From the NCBI RefSeq assembly GCF_051379705.1, contig NZ_CP179868.1, positions 248,001-312,000 of the forward strand: a DNA stretch of 64,000 bases, given 5' to 3'. Positions 1 to 8,502 of this stretch are shown here, one piece after another. The translations under genes and the position numbers were made by a program. Every line of letters begins with the position of its first letter. Position 1 is the stretch's first letter. The notes beneath the pieces were generated by a model. It saw only the letters and a program-made list of their open reading frames with translations. It was not told where the DNA came from and made no database searches. This stretch comes from Ekhidna sp051379705. Lineage in GTDB: Bacteria > Bacteroidota > Bacteroidia > Cytophagales > Cyclobacteriaceae.

Positions 1-16
1 TTAAAGATAACTGCTA

Positions 17-1147
17 ATGTTTAGGTATTGGTTTTATAACAAACGTGTAAAGGTTCAAAGATTTTTATCGAATAATTGGATTTGGCTAATTCCAATTATT
101 CCATTCACGCTATCAATAATTCTTGGGGTTATGATTCGAAATGATTTAAACCTGAAATGGGATTGGTCTTACTGCGGTCTTACGGAAATGGCTGAATATC
201 AAGACATACCTTTAAAGCTTTTTACTTTTTCTATAGCATTATTTACCATAATTCTGACAGTCTATCGTGTGAAGAAAGCTGACAAACAACTTACCCTTGC
301 TGAATCCAACAACCTAAGGTCAAGCTATATTGAGTTGGAAAAAGTATTTAAGGATGATTTTAAAGTGATAGATATATCCTTAATTAAAAATCTCAATCAT
401 TTCTATCCTAATATGAATAGGGGAGTTATGGAGCTCGATTTTTGGGTTTCGTCAGGGTTTGAAGAAATAATCGAGATAATTGAGACGTGTAAAAACAAAT
501 GGGATTTTGGTGTAATTAGTGGATTCAAGCTACTTCCAATTTTAGCGAAGAATGATGAGTTAAAAGAATATCTTGTATTCAAGACTTCCTCCATTTTTTC
601 AAATTTCCATGATCCACTAGAGCTTCGAGAAGATATTATCAAGCTTGCTGATGAGTATGTTAAATTAATTGAATTCCATTCTAATTTTCATCCTATTCTA
701 GAGCCTAGTGAAATTAACTCGGTGAAAGATCTAATTGATGAGTTAAAGAATCAGTCTGTGGAGTTAAAAAAATTAAAAGACAAACTCTTGAAACTCTACT
801 CTAAACATGAAAACTACGGACATTTAAAAGGTAACGAAAAGCTTGATCCTTTCGATGATGATGGAATATCAACTGAAGCAGAAGAAATTTTTTGGCATAA
901 TTACCTTCGTTGGCATAACAAAACAGGAAAGCCATCAAATCCCTATGATGCTTTTATTGAGGATAAGAATAATTGGGAAGATTTTGAGTTTTACAAAAGG
1001 CTCCAACAGTCTTTAGAGAATAAAAATTCGAATCTGAACAAGCATATTCAAATTAAGCAGAGCTTATTTAAAGGGATAAAAAAGAAGGGAAGTATAGAGA
1101 AGATATTCAGAAGTCAGGATTTTAAGAGGCTAGTCAAGATCAAATGA
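17..1147 (+). CDS. Hypothetical two-TM membrane protein
   Basis: I do not recognise this 376-residue protein. Two hydrophobic segments are visible, about residues 21-40 and 66-84, with a short loop containing WDWSYCG between them. The remaining ~290 residues are hydrophilic, charged and mostly helical in character, with a lysine/leucine-rich coiled-coil-like stretch around 240-275 and a basic C-terminus. The topology suggests an inner-membrane anchor with a large cytoplasmic domain. The ATG at 17 is preceded in frame by a TAA at 8-10, so the start is complete. It stands alone at the edge of the accessory zone and is followed by a non-coding repeat, so it may belong to a variable locus. Function unknown. 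Confidence 0.75.
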   Translation: MFRYWFYNKRVKVQRFLSNNWIWLIPIIPFTLSIILGVMIRNDLNLKWDWSYCGLTEMAEYQDIPLKLFTFSIALFTIILTVYRVKKADKQLTLAESNNLRSSYIELEKVFKDDFKVIDISLIKNLNHFYPNMNRGVMELDFWVSSGFEEIIEIIETCKNKWDFGVISGFKLLPILAKNDELKEYLVFKTSSIFSNFHDPLELREDIIKLADEYVKLIEFHSNFHPILEPSEINSVKDLIDELKNQSVELKKLKDKLLKLYSKHENYGHLKGNEKLDPFDDDGISTEAEEIFWHNYLRWHNKTGKPSNPYDAFIEDKNNWEDFEFYKRLQQSLENKNSNLNKHIQIKQSLFKGIKKKGSIEKIFRSQDFKRLVKIK

Positions 1148-1587
1148 AATGACCAAAAACTCCCTAGAAAGGGAGCTTTGAGATGCCAATCTCATAGCGC
1201 ATGAAACGGATATAATAATGGAAAATGCCATGATACCAATAGCCAGAAGCGCGATATGAGCTAGACGAATGCCTGACACAATAAAAATACCCACTGATAG
1301 GGCGGATACGCATGCGAAAACTGACAGCAGGCAACCGAACACGAAAACGCCTGTGAACTAAATAACGAGAGTCCATAATAAATAAAATAAAAGTGAAACC
1401 CTGGCAACCGCACCAGGGAAAGCAGTTTAATCGGAGGGTCTGAGGCAAATACAAGTGACCAAGCTGGTTTACGGTGTGATTGGTTTGAGTGATAGCTAAA
1501 TAGGCTTGGATTCATTTTGCACTTGTCATTTCCTGAAGAGCAACCGGAACTTTGCTTTTCACTGTGGGGAATACCCAAGTGCCAATA
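1148..1587. other. Non-coding stretch before repeat copy 1
   Basis: No convincing gene. Several minus-strand reading frames overlap one another here; one of about 70 codons (1130-1342) would encode two hydrophobic segments, but nothing supports its expression. Hairpins are present: CCCTGG 1399-1404 with CCAGGG 1413-1418, and a longer-range GCACTTG/CAAGTGC pair around 1520-1581. The hairpin density resembles the adjoining repeat, so this may be a copy-specific extension of it. Confidence 0.5.
1160..1175 (+). terminator. Possible terminator hairpin after the first gene
   Basis: CTCCCT at 1160-1165 and AGGGAG at 1170-1175 form a perfect 6-bp stem with an AGAA loop, 13 bases after the stop codon of the plus-strand gene. 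No long T tract follows, only CTTT, so this is a weak terminator candidate. Confidence 0.35.
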
Positions 1588-2519
1588 TTATGTTAAGTAG
1601 AGTTTATCAATCAGAAAGGCGGGTGGGTTGCCAAAACACCGGGCCAGCCTCCAGCCATGCGGGTTGAAGGTTTGTTTTGGCTTGATTTTTTGAATACTTT
1701 TTTATCTAAGAAAAAAGTATTTGCCAGCCCGGCACAAGGGCAATGCGAACACAACTGAAAGAAAGACAATTGGTGAGCCATTCTAATTTTGTTGGAAGCG
1801 TCAAAGAGATCCTACGTCATCATCAGCCTTGACGGCTTAATGATTGCTCAGGATGACGCTTGGGTTCGGCCTGTGCTGGTGGGCAAACGAGCGTTGGATA
1901 AAGCAAGTGTATCACAGACAATTTTCTAACGCCTGAGAATCGCGTAGAAGAATTGATCCTGTATGAATATCGTATATCGTGAAATGAGTCATCACAATTG
2001 CCTGGGATTCTTTTGCTGCTGAATGGCCAATATCCAGCCTTAGCTGGAAGCGGGTGGGCTGAAAGCAATTAATAAGGCGCTCGGCTCAGGGCAAGGCGTG
2101 CGATTGGATCGTGCGCTGGCCGAGCGGCTATTTAAAATAACATCTAATTATATAACACCTTAGCTAGAAGCACAGTCTAAAAACTTAGACTTTAGAAGCT
2201 CTACACGAACATACTCGCCGGCCTTGATGCCGGCTTAACATAATATGATTATATAATCTAAGCTGACAGATAATCGCCAAACAGCCACACAGCAATAAAC
2301 TATAGCTTTGTTATATAATGGCCTGCGTTATGTTAATATAGCTTCGGTTCAGGGGTGGGATTAATAGTTTAGGGGTTTGGTCTAATTCATCAATCTGAAA
2401 CAATCACATCTTTTCTTGGTAGGAACGAGCACTCTTTTGCCATTCCTCTCGAATGAGGAATTACCATTCCGCAGTGAGAGACGTTGGACAGGAGGGAAGG
2501 AGAGTGGCAAATGTGTGCG
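1588..2519 (+). repeat. Hairpin-rich long repeat, copy 1
   Basis: First of three diverged non-coding copies. It opens with TTATGTTAA (1588-1596). It contains a 10-bp stem ATACTTTTTT/AAAAAAGTAT (1694-1703, 1711-1720), a hairpin TCCAGC-CTTA-GCTGGA (2033-2048), and a hairpin GCCGGC/GCCGGC (2217-2234). The nested palindrome follows: TTAACATAA (2235-2243) and ATTATATAA (2248-2256), then TTATATAAT (2311-2319) and TTATGTTAA (2328-2336). The tail contains TTTGCCATTC (2436-2445) pairing with GAGTGGCAAA (2502-2511) through one G-T pair. Copies 2 and 3 carry the same landmarks in the same order. No plausible protein is encoded. It looks more GC-rich than the flanking genes. Confidence 0.8.
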
Positions 2520-2558
2520 GAAGATGAAAGATAAATCCCACGCTTACTTTAATCTTAA

Positions 2559-5144
2559 TCAAAAGTTTGGATCATATTTATAAAATTGGTGCCCAAAAGT
2601 TAATCCGTCTCCAAATAAAAGTCCATTGAAGGCAAAAGGAATTAAACCAATTCGATCTTCGGGATCAGTTATCTCAATGAGATTATTTGTAATAGGATTA
2701 TACTCCATCAGTGTGGTAGTAAAAGAGTTAGGATATGGAATAAATCTGAAAGGAGCACCAAAGTCATAAACAGAATTATATGATTGAACAATCATATCAA
2801 TTAGGTAGACCTTATTATCAAGGATCATCACATCGTTTATCCTATTTAGGCTAGAAGTTGTATAGTCAATCGTCCAGGTATCGCCTACTTCATCATAATG
2901 TGAAAAAACAGTTTGTCCAATATCTAAATCATAATAAACACAATATAGAATCCCGCTAACTATGTAGCTTTTAGGTGAAAAATAAGAGCCATCATCAATT
3001 TCATTATCTGACAAACTGGATTTAGGTGTCCATGAGTCAGATAAATGATCATACTCATACACGCTATTTGAAATCAAAAATCCTTTTTCATTAAAACTAA
3101 TGCCATCATAGATATTTTTTTCAACATCAGGAATGTCATTAAGTTGAGCCCAGCTATTAACGGATGGATCAAACACCCAAAAATCCTTCTTTAGAACTGG
3201 TGGAGAAACCAGGTTAGGGTTACCAGAACCTCCTCTGACATAACCAGTACCATAGTAAATTTTACCATTTAAAACGAAACCAGTGCCATGATAGCGATTA
3301 TTATCATTAAAACCACCAGCACCTGGAAATGAAGTAAGTTGAGTCCATTCCTCCGTATTAAAATCAAATTCATAGAGTGCCCTCGAGTGAGTGATTATAT
3401 ACCCTTTGCTTCCAATCTGAAAAGACTCGCTCCACCAACCAAAGTTCAGATTTTCAAGTAAAGACCAAGGCGCATCATATTGTAAGGTTAATTCATCGGT
3501 ATTGAATGATCCAATTGAATTTGAGTAATTCAATGGTCTAATAATTTCTTCTGTAACTAAAGCATTGTCTAAAACTGATTCATTAATTCTAACCTGGATT
3601 GAGTTTTTAGAAGAGCTTACGATATCAAGATTTGAGCCATTGTATGAAACTGTGTTTAATGAAGAGTTTGGATTGAAATAGTCCCCATTTATTGTAATTA
3701 ATGCATTGATATCACTTGTTAAATTGGTGCTGATGGAACTATATACTGGTAACTCTAATGTGAATGTTTGCTCTGTAATGTCATATCCCTTTCCGATTTG
3801 AATCTCTAATTGAGATGACACTGAACCTAATTCTTCTGGAATAACAATTGTCAATTCATCAGTAGAGCTAGCAGTCACCTCAGCCTGAACGCCACCAATT
3901 TTAACATCAATATCATTCGGGTTATTAGAGAAATTGTTTCCTGTTATAGTTACCTCAGTTCCCCAGGTACCTTGTGAAGGACTAATGAATTCTATTTCAG
4001 GGCCTAGGTAATAGAAATCATGGATATTGGATTCTAAATCAGCTACTTGAAGTTTAACCGTAATTGGATTTTTTACACCTTCTGGCACTTCTGCAATAAT
4101 TTCATTATTGTCTGAAGTACGTACCGTAGCTGAAGTTTCGTTAAAGAATATTTCGATTACCTCTGAAAGAAAACTGAAATTCGCACCTGACAATATAACC
4201 TCATCATTGTAGTATGCCGACTCAGGTGAAATGTCATTAATAATAGGACTAAGAATCTCAAGAGATTCACTTAATACTTCTTGGTCAACCGAGTTCTTTA
4301 TTGATATTGAGAAATTTTGTGGAACAACCGGAATTATAAGCTTTATAAGATTGCTATCGGCGACTATAGGATCGAGTTTGACACCATTTATACTAATATT
4401 AGTTAAGGTCTTGTCAAGACCAAAGTAGCTACCTACAATTTGAACGGTATCTCCGTAAACAAGCTGTTTTTTAGAAACTGATTTGATTTTTGGTGAAATG
4501 AAGTTAAGTGGTATATCATATTCAGCTATATTTCCTTGAGTGGACACTTTTACAACAGGGTTAGCATCTTCAATTGAATTTGGTACGGTTATTTTTATTA
4601 CTGTATCTGATAATGCCACGATAGGAGCAATGGCTTCCCCAAGCTTTACCTCATTTTGAGAAATAAGATAACTAAAGCCTCTGCCTTTAATTTCAATCGT
4701 GTCTAAATAAAAAATATCAGTAGGAGTAACTTCCACAATATTTGGGGCTAGGCTGCCTAAACTCACAAAGGAAATATTCTCTCCGTAAACAATAAAATCA
4801 TTTGTTTCAACAAAAGCTCGGACGAAATAAGATACTCCCTCTTTTAATGTGGTTTCTATTGTTTCCGAGAATTTCTCAGATTGTATGTTTTCAGAATAGA
4901 TAACTCGATCACTACTTTCTATAGTCGGACTTTCATTTTCACTCCATACAAATCCGAAATTTATTATCTCGAATTCACCACGAAATATTATTTCAGCATT
5001 GAATCTCGCTCCGTCCGCGGTGATTTCAGAAACTGAGAGAGTCCTTAATCTTGGATAATTTCTGCTGGTGATATCTTCTTCGTCACATTTAACAAGTAAT
5101 GCTAACAAGGAGACAAAGAAGATATTTCTGAATATGATCTTCAT
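2559..5144 (-). CDS. TIG/IPT-repeat and Kelch-repeat lipoprotein
   Basis: An 861-residue surface or periplasmic lipoprotein with signal sequence and lipobox ending LLVKC (Cys20). After an N-terminal beta-sandwich region (about 33-128, fibronectin-like), at least four TIG/IPT immunoglobulin-like repeats can be read, each opening with a pattern such as P-x-I-x-x-(I/V)-(S/T)-P and a G-x-x-F motif: about 134-215, 218-297, 299-378 and 381-460, with a weaker fifth to about 555. The last ~300 residues carry Kelch-like blades (W-x-x-L, Y-x-F-D/Y-D, W-x-P motifs), expected to form a beta-propeller. These folds normally serve in binding or adhesion; the ligand cannot be inferred. Its ATG overlaps the stop of the upstream barrel gene by 4 bp, so the two are probably co-expressed and may act as a cell-surface pair. 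Confidence 0.85.
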   Translation of the reverse strand: MKIIFRNIFFVSLLALLVKCDEEDITSRNYPRLRTLSVSEITADGARFNAEIIFRGEFEIINFGFVWSENESPTIESSDRVIYSENIQSEKFSETIETTLKEGVSYFVRAFVETNDFIVYGENISFVSLGSLAPNIVEVTPTDIFYLDTIEIKGRGFSYLISQNEVKLGEAIAPIVALSDTVIKITVPNSIEDANPVVKVSTQGNIAEYDIPLNFISPKIKSVSKKQLVYGDTVQIVGSYFGLDKTLTNISINGVKLDPIVADSNLIKLIIPVVPQNFSISIKNSVDQEVLSESLEILSPIINDISPESAYYNDEVILSGANFSFLSEVIEIFFNETSATVRTSDNNEIIAEVPEGVKNPITVKLQVADLESNIHDFYYLGPEIEFISPSQGTWGTEVTITGNNFSNNPNDIDVKIGGVQAEVTASSTDELTIVIPEELGSVSSQLEIQIGKGYDITEQTFTLELPVYSSISTNLTSDINALITINGDYFNPNSSLNTVSYNGSNLDIVSSSKNSIQVRINESVLDNALVTEEIIRPLNYSNSIGSFNTDELTLQYDAPWSLLENLNFGWWSESFQIGSKGYIITHSRALYEFDFNTEEWTQLTSFPGAGGFNDNNRYHGTGFVLNGKIYYGTGYVRGGSGNPNLVSPPVLKKDFWVFDPSVNSWAQLNDIPDVEKNIYDGISFNEKGFLISNSVYEYDHLSDSWTPKSSLSDNEIDDGSYFSPKSYIVSGILYCVYYDLDIGQTVFSHYDEVGDTWTIDYTTSSLNRINDVMILDNKVYLIDMIVQSYNSVYDFGAPFRFIPYPNSFTTTLMEYNPITNNLIEITDPEDRIGLIPFAFNGLLFGDGLTFGHQFYKYDPNF

Positions 5145-6325
5145 TTTTTATATAGGATAAGATTCAATGAGATTCGGTTGTTGTTTGCAGTGAAGCCGTT
5201 TGTTTTATTAAGTGTAGACATCTGAAAATATCGAATAGCTAAACTCCCTTTGAATTTTTGATAGGATTTAAGAATTCCAATTCCTCCCCAATACCCAATT
5301 TGATTATCATTTACTTCAAATGCTGAACTTTCAGGGAAAGTATTCACTACATTTCCATTGACTTGTTCACTTAAAAGCCTGGTGTCCGACCTGAGATGAT
5401 AATCGTAATTAATGCCTCCTTGAAGATAAAGTCCGTATTTCTTTTCAGGAAAGGAATACTTAAGTGAAAGTGGAATGGATAAGGTAGTTAAATCAATGAA
5501 GGTATCATGATATTGAGTTGATGATCCCTCCAATTCTACCAATGATGAGTAGCTGGATTTCAAGAAATGAAGTTCTCCTTGAAAAGCTATTTTTTCTGCG
5601 ATTCTAGGAGAAGAAATAGCAATAAGTACTCCAACCGAAGGATCAATAGAGTTGTATGTATTATCCAAATACGCAAATGATCCCGACGAGATGGTGGTTA
5701 TTTCAGATCTTGATAAACCTAAAGTTGCTCCAAAATCAAACTGTGTCCAGGGCTTGCTTGCCTTGAACTCAGTGAATTCTGAGCCTTTACAACTGTTGTA
5801 TTTTAATATGAACCTCGTTAAGCTTTTTTCATCAAGCTTGAGACTTGCAATACTGCTAGTCGAGTTTTTCAAACAATCACCAGTTAAGTAATTGAGAATA
5901 CCACGCCATCTACTTGTTTCTCTTGTTCCAATTTTACCATCGATCTCCACCTCTTCAACAATTGATTCCAAGTCATATAAAGAAGTATCCTTCTTTATAT
6001 GGTACTTGTCTCTCGACCTGTACAAGCTAATGTCTCCATCAACGAGAACTTCTACAAAAGAGCCTTCAATTATTTGAGAAGAGAAGAATTTATCGTTGAT
6101 ATATCCAAATCCTTTTATTTGACTTGAGAAATACTCTCTTTCACCTTCTTCACTTTTGAAAATGCACGATTCATAATTCTTTGAGTTAGAACGATAATCC
6201 GCCTGTCCTTGAATAGTATCGTTATCATTGGTTATGATATACCCATTTCTAAAATCGTTTTGTCCAAATGAATTAGAAAGAGAAATTAGTATAACTATTA
6301 AAGTTAAATTGAACTTTTTGCTCAT
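5141..6325 (-). CDS. Outer-membrane beta-barrel protein, paralogue A
   Basis: About 394 residues from the ATG at 6325 (MSKKFNLTLI...), chosen over a start 45 bases upstream because it gives a clean signal peptide ending near NSFGQ. The N-terminal half has a region with QGQADYRSNS and later YFSSQIKGFGY. The C-terminal ~200 residues alternate hydrophobic and polar residues in strands, as in the porin-like OMP_b-brl families of Bacteroidota, and the chain ends LILYKK. The divergent gene at 6417 has the same layout (QGEVFYDKA..., FNSSEILEF), so the two are paralogues. Overlap with the lipoprotein gene suggests joint expression. Substrate unknown. Confidence 0.75.
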   Translation of the reverse strand: MSKKFNLTLIVILISLSNSFGQNDFRNGYIITNDNDTIQGQADYRSNSKNYESCIFKSEEGEREYFSSQIKGFGYINDKFFSSQIIEGSFVEVLVDGDISLYRSRDKYHIKKDTSLYDLESIVEEVEIDGKIGTRETSRWRGILNYLTGDCLKNSTSSIASLKLDEKSLTRFILKYNSCKGSEFTEFKASKPWTQFDFGATLGLSRSEITTISSGSFAYLDNTYNSIDPSVGVLIAISSPRIAEKIAFQGELHFLKSSYSSLVELEGSSTQYHDTFIDLTTLSIPLSLKYSFPEKKYGLYLQGGINYDYHLRSDTRLLSEQVNGNVVNTFPESSAFEVNDNQIGYWGGIGILKSYQKFKGSLAIRYFQMSTLNKTNGFTANNNRISLNLILYKK

Positions 6326-6416
6326 AATGCAATGATATATCCAAAAAGTATAAAGAGAGAAGTGAAACAAACTGAATTATATTATTAGATATATTCGCAA
6401 TCCTAAATAACGCTAA

Positions 6417-7490
6417 ATGAGGCTCTATCCATTAATTTTTTCGGTACTAATATCATTCAAGATCTTTGGGCAAGATATTGAATTCAGGGAGTACATCGTA
6501 ATAAGGGATTCATCAAAATATGTTCAAGGAGAGGTATTTTATGATAAAGCTAATCCTAACACACTGAATTTTAGAAAATTCAAAAATGATCCTATTAAGG
6601 AATTCAATTCTAGTGAAATATTGGAATTCAGGACAAAAGACGGTTCTGTCTATTCAAGTGAATTAATAAGGGGCGAGTATCAGTTTTTAAAACAATTGAT
6701 CACAGATGAGAATGCGTTGTTGCTTCTGGAAAAGAGAAGAAAGAGTAATCAGATTTTCTATATGAAAAATAGCACATTGCTTGAACTCCAAAGAGAATCA
6801 CTTAAGCATCAAATAAAAGCTATTATCGGTAATAAACGCTATGGCAGTCAAATTGCTAAAGGAACAAAGTACAATGAGCTCTCAATATCCAGAGCAGTTA
6901 CTTACAGCAATTCGGATAAGGGTTTATATCCAAAAGCCAGGTATGGAGTTCTTGCAGGTTTGAATGGAAAAAGTATTGAACTTGAGTCAGATAAAACCTT
7001 AAGTTTCGAATCTGTTAGTGTCTTGAGTTATGGAGCATTTGTTGATCTTCCGATAGGTGTATTTTCACAATTTTCCACAAGAGTAGAAATTCAATTTTCT
7101 GAAAGCAGTCATTCACTCTTTATTGATGAGGGAACTACGGCTGACTATCTAGCAAAGATTCAATCAATTAGTTTACCTGTTCTGCTGAGATATAGATTTA
7201 ACTCAAATAATAGAATCAATTTTTTCAGCAACCTAGGTCCTAACTTTAAGTACAATTTTGTATCCAGTAATCAGATTATTACAGTATCTGAAAGTCCAAG
7301 AGTTATTGGAATCGAAGAACTCATTGTTCCAGATCAAATGCTTGGTGGAGCTGTAGGGGCAGGAGTAGAGTACTCCTTATCCTATGGAAAGGATTTGGGT
7401 TTTGAAGTAAGGTATCAGCACTTGGTCAGCACTGAGGAAGTTAAAATGACTGAAAGCGCTTTTCAGGTGATTTGCACCTTCAATTTTTAA
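6417..7490 (+). CDS. Outer-membrane beta-barrel protein, paralogue B
   Basis: A 357-residue protein with signal peptide (cleavage near KIFGQ), an N-terminal domain with QGEVFYDKANPN and EFNSSEILEFRTKDG, and a C-terminal beta-barrel-like region from about residue 185 ending CTFNF, a terminal aromatic typical of outer-membrane barrels. It parallels the divergently transcribed gene at 5141-6325 in domain order and length, so local duplication is likely. The shared ~90-bp intergenic region probably holds both promoters. Function unknown; porin or surface-complex partner are both possible. Confidence 0.75.
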   Translation: MRLYPLIFSVLISFKIFGQDIEFREYIVIRDSSKYVQGEVFYDKANPNTLNFRKFKNDPIKEFNSSEILEFRTKDGSVYSSELIRGEYQFLKQLITDENALLLLEKRRKSNQIFYMKNSTLLELQRESLKHQIKAIIGNKRYGSQIAKGTKYNELSISRAVTYSNSDKGLYPKARYGVLAGLNGKSIELESDKTLSFESVSVLSYGAFVDLPIGVFSQFSTRVEIQFSESSHSLFIDEGTTADYLAKIQSISLPVLLRYRFNSNNRINFFSNLGPNFKYNFVSSNQIITVSESPRVIGIEELIVPDQMLGGAVGAGVEYSLSYGKDLGFEVRYQHLVSTEEVKMTESAFQVICTFNF

Positions 7491-7492
7491 GC

Positions 7493-7561
7493 ATGAAAAA
7501 GTACAATACCATATTAATTAGTTTGATCATTTTAATATTGATTAGGACAGATGTATGGTGA
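7493..7561 (+). pseudogene. Remnant signal-peptide ORF cut by repeat copy 2
   Basis: A 22-codon frame starting ATG 7493, two bases after the previous stop, reads MKKYNTILISLIILILIRTD and then stops at a TGA where homology to the repeat begins (about 7560). A basic N-terminus followed by a hydrophobic core is the usual start of an exported protein. The simplest reading is that a third gene of this operon was lost or truncated when repeat copy 2 arrived. Confidence 0.5.
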
Positions 7562-8356
7562 GCTGTGTCAAAACGGAGCATTGGCCAGCAAGTGTTTTAC
7601 AGGCAAATTCCTAATCGCTGAGAATCGCGTATTTGAAATTGAACTGATCAATCGTACGGATAACGAAAAATAGAACGATACACTTTGCCTGGAAATCTCT
7701 TGCGTTTGGGCTGGTAATTCCGCTAGAGCGGAAAAGAGCGTTGGGTAAACTATTAATAGGCGCTGGGCCAGGGCAAAGGTGTGCGATGGCCAGGATCGCC
7801 TGAGCGATCGTGCGATGGCGCAGCGGCTATTTAATATAACGGCTAATTATATAACACCTCAGCTAGAAGCACAATCTCAAAGTTTAAACTTTAGAAGCAC
7901 TGCACGTAAATACTCGCCAGGCCGATAGGCATGGTTAACATAATATGATTATATAAGCACGGTTGTGCGGCTGGATGGATTTGCGATTCATCTTTTAATG
8001 AAGAGTTGTTGTAATAGAAACCTGGATTTGCTTTTAACATAAGATCGGTACCGATATAGAACTATCAGCCCATAGGCTAGCACACAGATTCTATATCTGA
8101 TCTTATGGTAATTACTCGCCGTGCTCGTAAGCAGCAAATCCATAGAATTGTTATATAATGTCCTGCGTTATGTTAATATAGCTTCGGTTCTGGGTTAGCA
8201 TTAATAGTTTAGGGTTTGGCCTTTTTTCATCCTTAGAAGCAGTAACATCATTTCTTAGCAGTAACGAGCACTCTTTTGCCACTCGTCACGAGCGAGGAAT
8301 TACCATGCGCAGTGAGGAATGTTGGTAGTGGGGCAGGAGAGTGGCAAATGTGTGCG
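7560..8356 (+). repeat. Hairpin-rich long repeat, copy 2 (5'-truncated)
   Basis: This copy lacks roughly the first 270-280 bases found in copies 1 and 3 but keeps the 3' tail shared with copy 1. Landmarks: TTCCGC-TAGA-GCGGAA (7718-7733); nested palindrome TTAACATAA (7935-7943), ATTATATAA (7948-7956), TTATATAAT (8151-8159), TTATGTTAA (8168-8176). Inside it are GGATTTGC/GCAAATCC (8024-8031, 8134-8141), CATAAGATC/GATCTTATG (8038-8046, 8099-8107) and GATATAGAA/TTCTATATC (8053-8061, 8089-8097). The tail stem is TTTGCCACTC (8275-8284) with GAGTGGCAAA (8339-8348). Non-coding. Confidence 0.8.
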
Positions 8357-8376
8357 AAAAGCATAAGTACCTAAAC

Positions 8377-8388
8377 AACAATATTGTT
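8377..8388. promoter_or_regulatory. Palindrome upstream of the defence operon
   Basis: AACAATATTGTT is a perfect 12-bp palindrome about 115 bases upstream of the first gene of the restriction operon, just outside repeat copy 2. It could be an operator, but no regulator gene is adjacent and AT-rich palindromes arise by chance. Confidence 0.25.
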
Positions 8389-8502
8389 TAAATGACTTAA
8401 CATATATCTTCAGTCTACTATCGATTAAAAATGACAATATTCTTAAATTAAATCATATATGATTAACAACTGTTTGTAACTTTAACTGATTACAGAAAAT
8501 GC

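Noticed and set aside
1164..1578. Minus-strand reading frames of 96 and 105 codons
   Set aside because: They overlap each other and a third frame, lie in hairpin-rich DNA, and have Ser/Tyr/His-rich compositions unlike real proteins in this genome.
1823..2068. 81-codon minus-strand frame inside repeat copy 1
   Set aside because: The aligned region in copies 2 and 3 carries insertions, deletions and stops that destroy any common frame, so it is not coding.
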